A stretch of 49,472 bases of DNA from Deltaproteobacteria bacterium (GTDB lineage Bacteria > Myxococcota_A > UBA796 > UBA2385): NCBI GenBank assembly GCA_018401435.1, contig JAGYJW010000051.1:1-49472 (forward strand). The letters run 5' to 3'. Shown in pieces: positions 17,164-26,900 of the stretch. Under the pieces are notes generated by a model. That model did not search any database. It had not been told where the DNA came from and saw nothing but the letters and a program-made list of their open reading frames with translations. The translations under genes and the position numbers were made by a program. Position 1 is the first letter of the stretch, and each line of letters starts with the position of its first letter.

Positions 17164-18471
17164 ATGCCTCGCCCGCATTCATCCTCCACTCCCCCCGGGC
17201 CCGGCTTCGGCGCGCCGTCGCGCCGCGCGCTGCTGCGGGGGCTCGCCGCCGGGTCGGGGTTGGCGGCGATGGGTGGGCTTCCCGGAGCGGCCTGGGCCAG
17301 CAGCGACGCGCGGCGCCGCTTCGTCTTCGTGACCGCCTTTGGCGGCTGGGACCCCACCCGCGCCTTCGCTGCAGAGTTCGACAACAGCAGCGTGTCGATG
17401 GAGGCGTTGGCCGACCTGGCCCAGGTGGGCGACTTGCGTTGGGTGAGCCACCCCGAGCGCCCCAGCGTAGACGCATGGTTCGAGCGCCACGGGGCCCGCA
17501 GCGTCATCGTCAACGGGCTGGTCGTCCCCAGCGTGAGCCACGTCACCTGCACCAAGCTGCTGTTCACGGGCAGCAGCGTGGCGGGCGCGCCCGACTGGCC
17601 GGTGCGGCTGGCCCACCACCGCGCGGCCGAGTATGCACTGCCCCAGGTGGTGCTCGCGGGCCCACACTACCCCCATATCTACGGTCCGTCGGTCACGCGG
17701 ATCCGCTCCGGCGGCGCCATCGAGGACCTGCTGCGGGGCGAGCTCCTCCACGCCCACGACGACCCCGTCTCGCTGCCCGATCCGGCCGTGCGAGCGCTCA
17801 TCGACGCCCACGCCCGCCGGCGCGCGACCCTGCGCCTGGACCGCGCCACCACCGAGGCCGAGGCCGCGTTGGCCGGCTCCTTTGTATCGGCGCACGACCG
17901 GGCCGCCACCCTCGAGGGCCTGGTGGACGAGATCAGCTGGGGCGAAGACGACGGTCTGGTCGCCCAGGTCGATGTGGCGATCGACCTGCTGCGCCTGGAC
18001 CTCACCCGTGTGGTGAGCCTCGCCCTGGCCGACCTCACCTGGGATAGCCACCAAGACAACGACCCGAAGCAATCCACCATGTTCGAGCAGCTCTTTGCGG
18101 GCCTGCTCTACCTGCAACAGCGCCTCGACGAGACGCCGTCGAGCGCCGGCGGCACCCTGGCCGACGAGACGGTGGTGGTGGTGCTGAGTGAGATGGGCCG
18201 CACGCCCAATCTCAACGCAGGCCAGGGCAAGGATCATTGGAGCCACACCTCGGTGCTGGTCGCTGGCGCCGGGGTGGCGGGTGGACGCACGGCGGGCGGC
18301 TACTCGGCGCTCTACACCGGCGAGCCGGTCGATCCCCTGTCCGGCGAGGTGACCGAGAGCGGCGTGCAGATCACCCCCGATGTGCTCGGCGCGACCCTGC
18401 TCACGCTGGGCGGCGCCGCGCTCGACTCGGATGTGGCCGACGCCGAGCCGCTGCACTTCTTGCGCGCGTGA
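17164..18471 (+). CDS. DUF1501-family exported protein
   Basis: A 435-residue protein with a twin-arginine-like leader (SRRALLRGLAAGSGLAAMGG) ending in AWA. The body shows DUF1501 hallmarks: FVFVTAFGGWDPTRAF, LADLTWDSHQDNDPKQS, VVVLSEMGRTPNLN and GKDHWSHTSVLVAGAGV, plus GGRTAGGYS. DUF1501 proteins belong to the alkaline-phosphatase superfamily. The gene follows the DUF1588-type gene by 21 bases, the standard pairing. Confidence 0.9.
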   Translation: MPRPHSSSTPPGPGFGAPSRRALLRGLAAGSGLAAMGGLPGAAWASSDARRRFVFVTAFGGWDPTRAFAAEFDNSSVSMEALADLAQVGDLRWVSHPERPSVDAWFERHGARSVIVNGLVVPSVSHVTCTKLLFTGSSVAGAPDWPVRLAHHRAAEYALPQVVLAGPHYPHIYGPSVTRIRSGGAIEDLLRGELLHAHDDPVSLPDPAVRALIDAHARRRATLRLDRATTEAEAALAGSFVSAHDRAATLEGLVDEISWGEDDGLVAQVDVAIDLLRLDLTRVVSLALADLTWDSHQDNDPKQSTMFEQLFAGLLYLQQRLDETPSSAGGTLADETVVVVLSEMGRTPNLNAGQGKDHWSHTSVLVAGAGVAGGRTAGGYSALYTGEPVDPLSGEVTESGVQITPDVLGATLLTLGGAALDSDVADAEPLHFLRA

Positions 18472-18612
18472 GGGCGACCGACGCCCCCGCGCTGCCAGCA
18501 GCGACGAATGACCGCCAGCCCTTCCCAGCCGCGCTCATCGACCTGGACGGCGCCGTCGATGCAGTCGTCTATCGGCTTCTGAGCGCCACGTTGGTCCCGG
18601 GCCACGCCGGGG

Positions 18613-18985
18613 CTACTCGCAGCGCAGCTCCAGCGTCACCTCGGTCGCTCCCAGAGGCCGTGCGCCCACGAAAAGCGGCCGGTCGCGCCAGGCCGACAGG
18701 TCGATCCCAGCGCCGTCCCGCAAGACCTCGGCCACGGGCGCGTCCGGCGCGGTGTAGCCCAGACTGAGCGTCGAGACGTTGGCGACCATGTCGTCGGCGG
18801 TCGCCGCGGGCTCGCCCAGAAAGAGCACGGCGTCCGCGCCGTCGGAAGCCAGCTCCAAGGTGAGCTGGCGCACGTCGTCGTGGTCCTGGAAGACGCACCA
18901 GGTCGCCGCGTCGGCGCCGGCGCTCACCAGGGTTGCGGTCCCCGTCTCGCCGCACCGCAGCCGGGAGACGCCAGCACAGGCGGCG
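18613..18985 (-). pseudogene. Out-of-frame C-terminal part of the 18924-20612 lipoprotein
   Basis: Reading a different reverse frame from about 18985 to the stop at 18613 gives SRLRCGETGTATLVSAGADA and then a beta-rich stretch ending VTLELRCE. LRCGET repeats the LACGET and LACGDE starts of two modules in the upstream protein, so this is its natural last domain, separated by one frameshift near 18980. It could be a real mutation or an assembly error. Confidence 0.65.
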
Positions 18986-20612
18986 GCCGCCCCACGCGCA
19001 GGGCGTACACCTCGACCGACGAGGCGCCCACGCTATCTTCGAGGGTGAGGGTGACGGCGGTCTCGCCCGCGGCGGCGCCGTCGGAGGTCAGCACGCCGTC
19101 GGCAGACAGCGACACACCATCCGGCAGCCCCTCGGCCGACCAGGCGATCGGCGGCGTGCCCCCCACGACCGGCAGGGCCATGGACTCGGCGGCGGCGTCT
19201 TGCAGCGCGGGCAGCGTGGCGTGGCCCATGCGGGGCGCCCGGTCGCAGGACACCGCGATGTCGATAGGCGAGCCGTCCAGCTCCCAGGCGGTCACGACCG
19301 TGCGCAGGGCGCCGTCCACCCGTTGGTGCTGCGACAGCGGGGGCCATGAGGCAGGCCCGCGGCTGATGCGCGCGGTGGAGGCGTCGAACCACTGCCAGTC
19401 CAGCCCGCCATAGAAGGGGTAGGCGCTGCCCGGCGCCACCTGGGCCAGGGAGCCGTACCAGCCCGTGGCCGTCAGACTTACCGTAGAGACGTCCGGGTCG
19501 ATGACGGTCTCCAACACAGCGTAGCTGCTCGGGTCGTACCAGCCGGTCAGCCGGCCCTCGTAATACGACTCTTCAGGCAGGAAGGCGCGCGTCTCGCCGC
19601 ACGCCAGCGGGTCGATCTCGTAGACGCCAAAGCCCAGGGTGCCGCTGCCCACACGCCCATCGGCCACCTCGACCTGGACGTCGGCCACCCACGCGCCCAG
19701 CTCGGCCGCCACGTTGGCCACCACCCCGTTGTCCGGGTTCATGGAGGCCCAGTCCGGAAGGCCAGAGGCCGAAAAGGTCAGGCCCTCGTACTCGCCCGAG
19801 ACGTTGATGTTGATGGTCAGGGCGTCGCCCAGGAGCGTCGGGTAGGAGTCGAGCCCCGTCATCACCGGTGCGTCTGTGCACGTGGCCTGAACCGACCAGT
19901 CGCCGCGATTGGCGGTGGCCACCAGCAGAGACAGCGGCTGGCCGTGGGCCCACCAGGTCTCCAGGTCGGGCCTCGACTCCAGGTCGATCGCCAGCCCACC
20001 ACCGTAGCCCACCCAGTACCAGCGCATGTCGTCCAGGTCCTTGTGGCCTGGCTGCACCCCCGGATCGCCCAGGAAGGCGTATAGGTCGAGGCTGGAGTCG
20101 AATTGCAGAGACAGGCGCGTGACGTCGGGCGGAGGGACCGGCAGCCGCAGCCAGGTGTAGCCCCCGGTGGCGTCCCAATCGACGGTGTCGCCCCAATCTT
20201 CGACCGCCACCGCGTCGAATCGCCCCGACTGCTCGTCGCCACAGGCCAGCCAGTCGCCCGGCGGGACCACGGATAGCGACAGCGACGCGAGCGCGGTGGC
20301 GCCCTCGCGGTCGGTGACGGCGAGGGCGACGCTCGCGGAGCCCGCGGCAGTGGGCACGCCGCTCAAGGCGCCCGCCGGGTTGAGCACCAGCCCGTCGGGC
20401 AGCGGGCCGCTGGCGAGCGAGACGGTGTAGGGCGGGGCGCCACCCCGGGCGTCGATCCAGGCGGTGTAGGTCTCGCCCAATGTGGCCGTGGGCAGGGAGT
20501 CGGTGACCACCTCGAGCGGGGTGCTGGCGGAGGGGGCCGCCGGGGCCGGCGACCGGGTCTCGGGCGTCGAGCAGGCCACCGCGGCCGCCGCCGCAATCCA
20601 GGTCCAACGCAT
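18924..20612 (-). CDS. Multi-domain secreted lipoprotein with Ig-like and CGET modules
   Basis: A 562-residue product (about 665 if the frameshift near 18980 is repaired). It starts with lipobox AAAVACS. Residues 30-110 form a putative-Ig/cadherin-like domain (LGETYTAWIDARGGAPPYTV, LPDGLVLNPAGALSGVPTAA). A similar one recurs at about 500-550 (GGTPPIAWSAEGLPDGVSLS). Between them are repeated beta modules opening with LACGDE and LACGET. Its ATG overlaps the stop of the metallopeptidase gene by one base (TGATG), with GGAG upstream, so the two are co-translated. It may be a surface adhesion or scaffold partner for that enzyme (inference). Confidence 0.75.
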   Translation of the reverse strand: MRWTWIAAAAAVACSTPETRSPAPAAPSASTPLEVVTDSLPTATLGETYTAWIDARGGAPPYTVSLASGPLPDGLVLNPAGALSGVPTAAGSASVALAVTDREGATALASLSLSVVPPGDWLACGDEQSGRFDAVAVEDWGDTVDWDATGGYTWLRLPVPPPDVTRLSLQFDSSLDLYAFLGDPGVQPGHKDLDDMRWYWVGYGGGLAIDLESRPDLETWWAHGQPLSLLVATANRGDWSVQATCTDAPVMTGLDSYPTLLGDALTININVSGEYEGLTFSASGLPDWASMNPDNGVVANVAAELGAWVADVQVEVADGRVGSGTLGFGVYEIDPLACGETRAFLPEESYYEGRLTGWYDPSSYAVLETVIDPDVSTVSLTATGWYGSLAQVAPGSAYPFYGGLDWQWFDASTARISRGPASWPPLSQHQRVDGALRTVVTAWELDGSPIDIAVSCDRAPRMGHATLPALQDAAAESMALPVVGGTPPIAWSAEGLPDGVSLSADGVLTSDGAAAGETAVTLTLEDSVGASSVEVYALRVGRPPPVLASPGCGAARRGPQPW

Positions 20613-21757
20613 CACCAGGCTCCGAGGGGGGTGAGGGCGGGGGCCGCCGCGGGAGAGGGCAGGGCGCGGCCTTCGTCCACCACGCCCATGCGCAGGTCGC
20701 TGCGGCCGCCCGTGCAGGTGCTCCAGGCCTCCTTCCAGGCGTCGCGGCGCGCGCGGGCGCCGGCCAGCAGCGCGTCGGTGACGGGCTCTTCGGGCCCGAC
20801 CACCACCAGGAAGAGCAGCTCCAGATCGGCGGCAGTGTGCCCGATGGTGGACTCCCACAGGCCATTGGCGGCCACCAGGTCGTCGATGGTCCAGGACGAG
20901 GCGGCCGCAGCCACCGTGTAGGGCGCGTCGTACCAGAGCCACTCCGGCGCGCTCTCCCGGCTGCGCGGCTCGGCCGACAGCGGCTCCAGGACCGTCACCG
21001 GGGGCACCTCGTCCGCCGGGAGCAGGCCCAGCAGGTACAGGTCGAGCGGGGTGAAGACGCCGCCGGTGGCCGGGTCGGTGGTCCAGGTGCTGTCGCCGTT
21101 GTCCACCCAGGCGTTGCCCTCCATGGGCGAGTTGTCCGTCGAGACCCAGTAGCTCCAGTGGGCGCGCTGGCGGCCCAGCAGCGCCTGTGTGTCGCCCCCG
21201 TCGGGATCCGGCACCTCGGGGAAGGCGAGCCACTGGTGCCCCACCTCGTGGCAGAAGACCCAGTCCGGGCTGCCTTCGGGCCACCGGTCCCAGTAGGCGA
21301 TGGCGTTCAGCCACAGCCCCGACCGCACCGGCACGGCGGGGGTCTGGACCGGGTCGCGGCCGCTGCCCCACACATCGGCATTGTTGTAGGCCAGGTGGAA
21401 GGCCGCCGCGCCAGTGAACTGGGTGGGCAGGTCGTCGGAGTGGACCATGGCGGCGATGTCGTAGGCCACGTCGCGATTGGCGGTGGCCACCTGGATGGCC
21501 CGGGTGAAGGCCGAATGGTCGAAGCCAGAGGCCAGCGCGTGGTCCGGCACCCGCACCACGACCAGGTCGTCGAGGTCGACCACATTCCACGGGGCGTCCC
21601 CGTAGGCCGGCGGCGGCGCGGGGAGCTGGTCGGCGCGCAGGTAGTCATCGTGCAGGAAGTCATCGTGCAGGGGCACCGGGTCGGCGGCGGCGGGGGGCGC
21701 CAGGAGCAGGCCCACCAGCAGGGCCGCGCGGGCCAGGCCGAGGGGGGAGGCGGTCAT
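20612..21757 (-). CDS. Secreted protein with HExxH zinc-protease motif
   Basis: A 381-residue exported protein with a signal peptide ending PPAAADP. The motif HEVGHQW (His170, Glu171, His174) in WVFCHEVGHQWLAFPEV is a zincin signature. A following acidic, Trp-rich region (AHWSYWVSTDNSPMEGNAWV) could hold the third ligand. It resembles secreted metallopeptidases of myxobacteria, but I cannot name a family. The start overlaps the stop of the preceding lipoprotein gene by four bases (ATGA), so three genes form one translationally coupled unit. Confidence 0.75.
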   Translation of the reverse strand: MTASPLGLARAALLVGLLLAPPAAADPVPLHDDFLHDDYLRADQLPAPPPAYGDAPWNVVDLDDLVVVRVPDHALASGFDHSAFTRAIQVATANRDVAYDIAAMVHSDDLPTQFTGAAAFHLAYNNADVWGSGRDPVQTPAVPVRSGLWLNAIAYWDRWPEGSPDWVFCHEVGHQWLAFPEVPDPDGGDTQALLGRQRAHWSYWVSTDNSPMEGNAWVDNGDSTWTTDPATGGVFTPLDLYLLGLLPADEVPPVTVLEPLSAEPRSRESAPEWLWYDAPYTVAAAASSWTIDDLVAANGLWESTIGHTAADLELLFLVVVGPEEPVTDALLAGARARRDAWKEAWSTCTGGRSDLRMGVVDEGRALPSPAAAPALTPLGAW

Positions 21758-22364
21758 GGGGCCTCCCACAGCGGCACGGCCTCGAAGCTGCCGCGCACGC
21801 GATCGCCGTCTTCGACCCCCGCGGCGGTCAAGGTCAGCGCGCCGCCCTGCAGGTAGCGGACCCGGCCATCGGGCGTGGTGAGCTGGCCGATGGCGCCCTG
21901 GCCGTCCAGGGGCACGTCGCCGGCCACCCAGGCGTCCAGCGACACGTCCAGCTCCAGCTCGCTCCACCCCGCGCCGTCGTTGCCGTGGATGCGAACCGCG
22001 ACCACTGGCCAGGTGGCGCCGTCCACCGCGTGGCGGGCGGCGCGGGCGAAGGCGGCGCCCTGGGCGTCGTCGGCCTGGAACCACCCGCCGCCGGGGTTGG
22101 GGTCGCCCAACAGCACGGAGAATGCGCCCGAGACGGCGCCGACCTCGACCGTGGCCTGCTGCCAGGGGGTGGGCGCGTCGGCGGGGGCCCGATGGCGCCG
22201 CCGTCATTGGCATCACCGCCGCTGGCATCACCGTCGCTGGCATCACCGTCGGTCGCGTCAGCAGGCGGCGCGTCTCCGCCGCTGCACGCCGCCGCCGCCA
22301 CCATCAGGAGCAGCGCCCAGCGCCCGCTCCCCGTCGCCATCTCCTTGTCATGCGGGCACCTCAT
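21754..22364 (-). CDS. Small lipoprotein, frameshifted
   Basis: The first frame gives a lipoprotein leader (GRWALLLMVAAAACSGG) and an Asp/Gly/Ser linker, then loses sense near 22190. There a different frame takes over as PTPWQQATVEVGAVSGAFSV and continues to a beta-rich end, VPLWEAP. The change falls in a run of five G followed by three C, consistent with a one-base indel or sequencing error. Joined, the product would be about 203 residues. The start is either ATG 22364 or ATG 22340; AAGGAG abuts the latter with no spacing, which favours 22364. First gene of the unit with the HExxH protein. Confidence 0.55.
22209..22253. repeat. Three 15-base tandem repeats
   Basis: Three near-identical copies of GGCATCACCGTCGCT sit in the coding region of the preceding lipoprotein gene, encoding its Asp/Gly/Ser linker (units such as DGDAS). 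A likely site of slippage and length variation. Confidence 0.7.
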
Positions 22365-22834
22365 CCTACGGGTTTCGCCGACTTCCAGCCAGTCTGCCAT
22401 GCCGGTACGAGTCTACAGGGAAATAGTTGACACAAGGCCCCCTATCGGAACCTGCGCCGGGTGGCGACCGCCCGCGCACGAGCCCCGCCCGCAGCTGGGA
22501 GGGGTCGGGTGCATGGAGCGGCCTGCTCAAGCCACGTGGACGCCGTCGCCGAGATGGCCACAGTCGCCCAGGCGTGGTGGGAACGCAGCCTGCACGCCGC
22601 CCAGCGCAGCACCTGAATCGCTCGACCGGAGATCGTGGCGCCATCGACGGTCTTTCGTTTGGCGCTGCGGGCGGGGGCGACGGCCATCGTCGACGCCCAC
22701 CAAAGGGGGAGGCGCCGTACCCCGCGCAGACGACGTCCTGACGCTGAGCCATTGCTGGCTGAGGGGCTTTCTCTTGGACAGAAAACCTTGGGCTGTCACC
22801 CAAAATCGTGCGATGGCCCGTGGCACATCCGCCG
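22365..22834. other. Gene-free stretch with IS91-like end copy A
   Basis: No convincing gene in 470 bases. Around 22415-22500 lies a sequence about 70% similar to that at 23534-23620 in the same orientation: TTGACACAAG, then CGGAAC, CCGGGT and GCGACCGCC. On the reverse strand both read as the same protein end (AVATRRRFR here, AVATRPKFR in the other copy), except that here a stop follows directly. This is a decayed copy of a transposase 3' end. The rest, 22520-22834, shows nothing I can identify. Confidence 0.5.
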
Positions 22835-23443
22835 TCAAAACGGTCCGTTCGATCCGTCAGGCCCAACCCGGCAAACCTCCAGTTGCACGGTGGCCTGCAC
22901 CCGCACACGGTCCTTCGCGTCGCCTACGTCCACCGCTGCCTCCCACTGGTGATCATTGCGCTCCCTCACCTCAATGCGACCGAATACATCATACTCATCC
23001 TGTTCGATGCGGTCGGGGGCAACCCACTCAGGGTCGGTCACATAATCCTTGCAGTCAATAAATTGCCCGACGAATGGTAGGTCGAATGGGGCGGGCGGCA
23101 GGTCCGGTAGACCGCTGAATGTGCTTAGCAGGTTGTACTGCATTTCCTCGTTAGCGACGAATGCGCATCGAGAGCTGCGGTCACCTGGCGCAATGGTCCC
23201 CTTGTCGCCGCAAATAGTTTGACTGGGAATCTGCATTTCTATGCCGTCGACATGGTACTCGTAATCCGTGTAGATCACCAACGCTGAATCGACTACGTTC
23301 ACCATCTTCCGATCATTGACGACCATGCACCCACGCGGGTTGTCGCAGTCCAGCCACCGCACGCCACCACAACCGCCCACCGCGGCAAGGCCGACCAAGG
23401 ACGCAGCGGCAAACCGAGTCGAAAACTCACGGATACGCAGCAT
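22835..23443 (-). CDS. Lower-GC hypothetical lipoprotein between two IS-end copies
   Basis: A 202-residue lipoprotein: signal peptide and lipobox (LVGLAAVGGC), GGGAG seven bases before the ATG. The mature part has six more Cys at spacings suggesting disulfides (LDCDNPRGC, TICGDKGT, RCAFVANEE, IDCKDYV, LEVCRVG). No family recognised. Its codons use far more A and T than its neighbours (for example GAATACATCATACTCATCC on the plus strand), and it lies between two same-orientation copies of an IS91-like 3' end, so horizontal arrival is likely. Confidence 0.6.
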   Translation of the reverse strand: MLRIREFSTRFAAASLVGLAAVGGCGGVRWLDCDNPRGCMVVNDRKMVNVVDSALVIYTDYEYHVDGIEMQIPSQTICGDKGTIAPGDRSSRCAFVANEEMQYNLLSTFSGLPDLPPAPFDLPFVGQFIDCKDYVTDPEWVAPDRIEQDEYDVFGRIEVRERNDHQWEAAVDVGDAKDRVRVQATVQLEVCRVGPDGSNGPF

Positions 23444-23530
23444 CCAGATCTCCCACGGTATCGTTAATGTTGCTCGCGATCTCTCGCGAGACGACGGCGT
23501 CATAAACATACTCCCACGCCGCGGTTGGCG

Positions 23531-23790
23531 TCAACAGGGGGATGGTTGACACAAGACGCCATACCGGAACTTCGGCCGGGTAGCGACCGCCAGCTTGCGC
23601 GAACCCCCTCGCTGGGCCAGCCACCGCTTCACGCGGGCGGCGACCTTGTCGACCAGCCGCTCCACCTCCCCTTGCGTTGGCGCGGGCACCTTCACGATGT
23701 GCACCCGACCTCGCACCTCCTCTCGGACGAAGACGCCGTCGGGTAGCAAGGAGTGGAAGTGCACGCTGAGTTCAGCGAGGCCAACGTGGC
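23531..23790 (-). pseudogene. IS91-like transposase remnant (copy B)
   Basis: The reverse strand reads VHFHSLLPDGVFV, then VHIVKVPAPTQGEVERLVDK and VAARVKRWLAQRG, a stretch typical of IS91-family (Y2-type) transposases. It then jumps to KLAVATRPKFRYGV and a stop. The N-terminal half and most of the C-terminal half are missing. Upstream, up to the start of the large lipoprotein gene at 23989, I see no further intact coding. Confidence 0.65.
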
Positions 23791-23988
23791 AGCGTCCAGC
23801 GTCGCGGTGCCTTCGCCGACGGGACAGGAAAACGAAGAGGTGGCCGGCGTACCGGTCGAGCCCGTCCTGGGGCAGCAGCGCCCGCCGGTGTGGCCCCAGG
23901 GCCTCCCCATGTGGACGAAGACTTCGGTGGCTTCGAGGCGCGCCTTGGCTGGATTCGGCGCTATCCTGCCTCCTCCTGCGAGGTCCCT

Positions 23989-26900
23989 GTGCGTACGTCC
24001 CCATCCACGATCCTGCTGCTCCTTACCCTCGGCTGCCGCGGCGCCGACAAAGAAGGCGACGTCACCCAGCCCGGCGACGACGGCGCAGGCGACGACGGGG
24101 GCACCGGCGACGACGGCAACACCGGCGACGACGGGGGCGACGACACCGACCCCTCCGACCCCACCGAGCCCTGGCAGCGCAAGGAGGTGCAGGCGCCGGG
24201 CACCCTCACCTTCAACGAGGTGCACTACCACCCGGGAACCGACCAAGACCTGGAGTGGATCGAGCTGCGCAACCCCATGGTCCTCGACGTGGACCTGTCG
24301 GGCTGGTCCCTCCAAGGCGGCGTGTCCTGGGCCTTCCCCGAGGGCACCGTGCTGCCCGCTGGCGGCTACCTGGTGGTGGCGGCCAGCCCGCGGGCCCTGG
24401 AGGCGGAGACGGGCTTCACGGGCGCCCTGGGGCCCTATACCGGCCGCCTCGCCAACGGCGGCGAGCGCATCGAGCTGCGCGGCATCAGCGGCCGCCTGAT
24501 GGACACCCTGGCCTATCGCGACGACGCCCCCTGGCCCGTACACCCCGACGGCTCGGGCTTCACCCTGGCCAAGATCGCCCCCGACGCCGCCAGCGACCAC
24601 GCCGAAAACTGGACCGTCAGCGCCGAGCGCGGCGGCACCCCAGGAGCCGCCAACCACCTCGATCCCAAGGCGCTCCCCACCGTCCTTCAGCTTGTGGAGT
24701 TGGAGGCCACCTGGCGCTACGACAGCTCCGGGGCCTACCCCTCGGAGGACTGGGCAGAGACCGAGACCGACGACAGCGCCTGGGAGAGCGGGCAGGCCGT
24801 CTTCTACGCCGGCGGCAGCGACGTGGACGTGCTCGGCACAGCCTGGGCCACAGCGGACAACTACTTCGCCCTCTATCTTGGGAATGCCGACGGCAGCGAG
24901 CTGCGCTGGGTGGGTGAAGACACCGACGGCAGCTGGACCACCGTGGAGGAGCTGGAGCTGGAGGTTCGCCCCACCGACCACCTCTACCTGGCCGCATGGG
25001 AGCTAGCGGGGGACTCCGGCAGCCCGCAGATGCTCATCGCCGAGGTGGCCCTTGACGGAGCGCTCGTGGGCACCGACGCCTCCGCCTTCGAGTGGGTGCT
25101 CGGGCCCGTGGGAGACAATCCCGGCGGCCTGCCCGGCGGCGCGCCCCCCGACGCGGCCGACCTGGCCCTGCTCATCGACGAGGCCAACACCACCGGCACC
25201 TGGGACCTGCCCGCCGTAGAGCGCAGCCGCAGCAGCAGCCCCTGGGGGAGCACCGTCGGCAGCGCCTTCACCGACGCCGCCGCCTTTATCTGGGCCGACA
25301 CCTTCAGCGGCAACTCCATCACCAACAGCGACGACACCTACGCCCTCTTCCGCTCTGCCGGTCCCATCCTCCCGTCGCGGGGCAACCTGGAGCTCACCGA
25401 GCTGCCGACCACCCTGCTCTTCCGCACGGACTTCGCCTTCACGGGCAGCCTCGACACCACCACCCTGCACCTGGACTGCGTGCTGGACGACGGGGCCGTG
25501 GTGTACCTCAACGGGGTGGAGGTGCTGCGGGAGAATATGCCCGAGGGGGACGTGGACGCCGAGACCCTGGCCTGGGCCGAGGTGGGCGAGGCCCTGGCGC
25601 TCTCCGCCGACATCTCCGCCGACGCCCTGCTTCACGGCCTCAACGTGCTGGCCGTGGAGCTGCACCAGGCCACCCTCTACGACGCCGATATGACCTTCGG
25701 CTGCGCCCTGACCGCCGAGACCAGTGTGGACCCCGCCGCGCCCACACTGGTCCTCAACGAGATCGCCGCCGCGGGGGAGTCCCCCACCTGGGTTGAGTTG
25801 GCCAATATAAGCCAAGACACCCTGGGGACAGAGGGCCGGCGCCTCGCCACCTCTGGCGGACAAGAGGTCTCCCTCGCTGCAACAAGCCTCGCTCCGGGCG
25901 CGCTCCTTGCATTGGAGAATCTGGACCTGGACCTGGAGGCCGGCGACCGCCTCTTCCTGCTCTCCGCCGACGGCGAGACCCTCTACGACGCTGTGCGGGT
26001 GGGGTCCGGGCTGCGCGCGCGGGCGGCGGCGGGCGGCCCCTGGCGGGTCCCCACGGCGCCGTCGCCTGGCGAGGACAACCCCATCGTCCTCACCGAAGAC
26101 ATCGTCATCAACGAGCTGATGTACCACCGCGCCCCCCTCTCCCAGGAGGGAAGCCCCGTCACGGACCGGGACGAGGAGTGGATCGAGCTCTTCAACCGGG
26201 GCGAGGACGCCGTGGACCTGGGGGGCTGGCAGCTCGTAGACGCCGTGGCCTACGCCTTCCCCGAGGGTACGGAGCTGGCTCCGGGGGACTACCTGGTGGT
26301 GGCCCGGGACGCCGCGGCCATGCGGGGCGAGCACCCCGGGCTCAGCGTGCTCGGCGACTACGACGGGAGCCTGGACAACGGGGGCGACCGCGTCCTCCTC
26401 CTCGACGCCGTGGGCAACCCGGCCGACGAGGTGCCCTACTTCGACGGCGGGCGCTGGCCCGGGGCCGCCGACGGGGGCGGCGCCAGCCTGGAGCTGCGCG
26501 ACCCCTGGGCCGACAACGCCGTGCCCGAGGCCTGGGCGGCGAGCGACGAGACCGCCCGCAGCAGCTGGCAGACCGTCACCCTGCGCGGCGTGGCCGAGGA
26601 CAGCGTGGTGGGGCCCGACGGCGTCTGGGAGGAGCTGGTGCTCGGCCTGCTGGACGCAGGCGAGGTGCTCCTCGACGATCTTCGCGTCATCCAGGACCCG
26701 GACACCGCCGCCGTGGAGCTGCTCCAGAACGGGGACTTCGAGGGGGACGCCCTCGGCCCCGAGGCGCAGCACTGGCGCCTGCTGGGCACCCACCGCCACA
26801 GCGGGGTGGTGACCGACCCCGACGACCCCGGCAACCAGGTGCTGCGCCTCGTGGCTACGGGCCCCGCGGGCCATATGCACAACCACGCCGAGACCACCCT

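Noticed and set aside
15211..17178. 655-codon reverse-strand open frame
   Set aside because: Antisense shadow of the DUF1588-type gene, with no recognisable motifs and no ribosome-binding site.
22442..22838. Overlapping reverse-strand frames as an intact transposase
   Set aside because: Only the last ten or so residues match the IS91-like end. The upstream parts in all frames show no transposase motifs.
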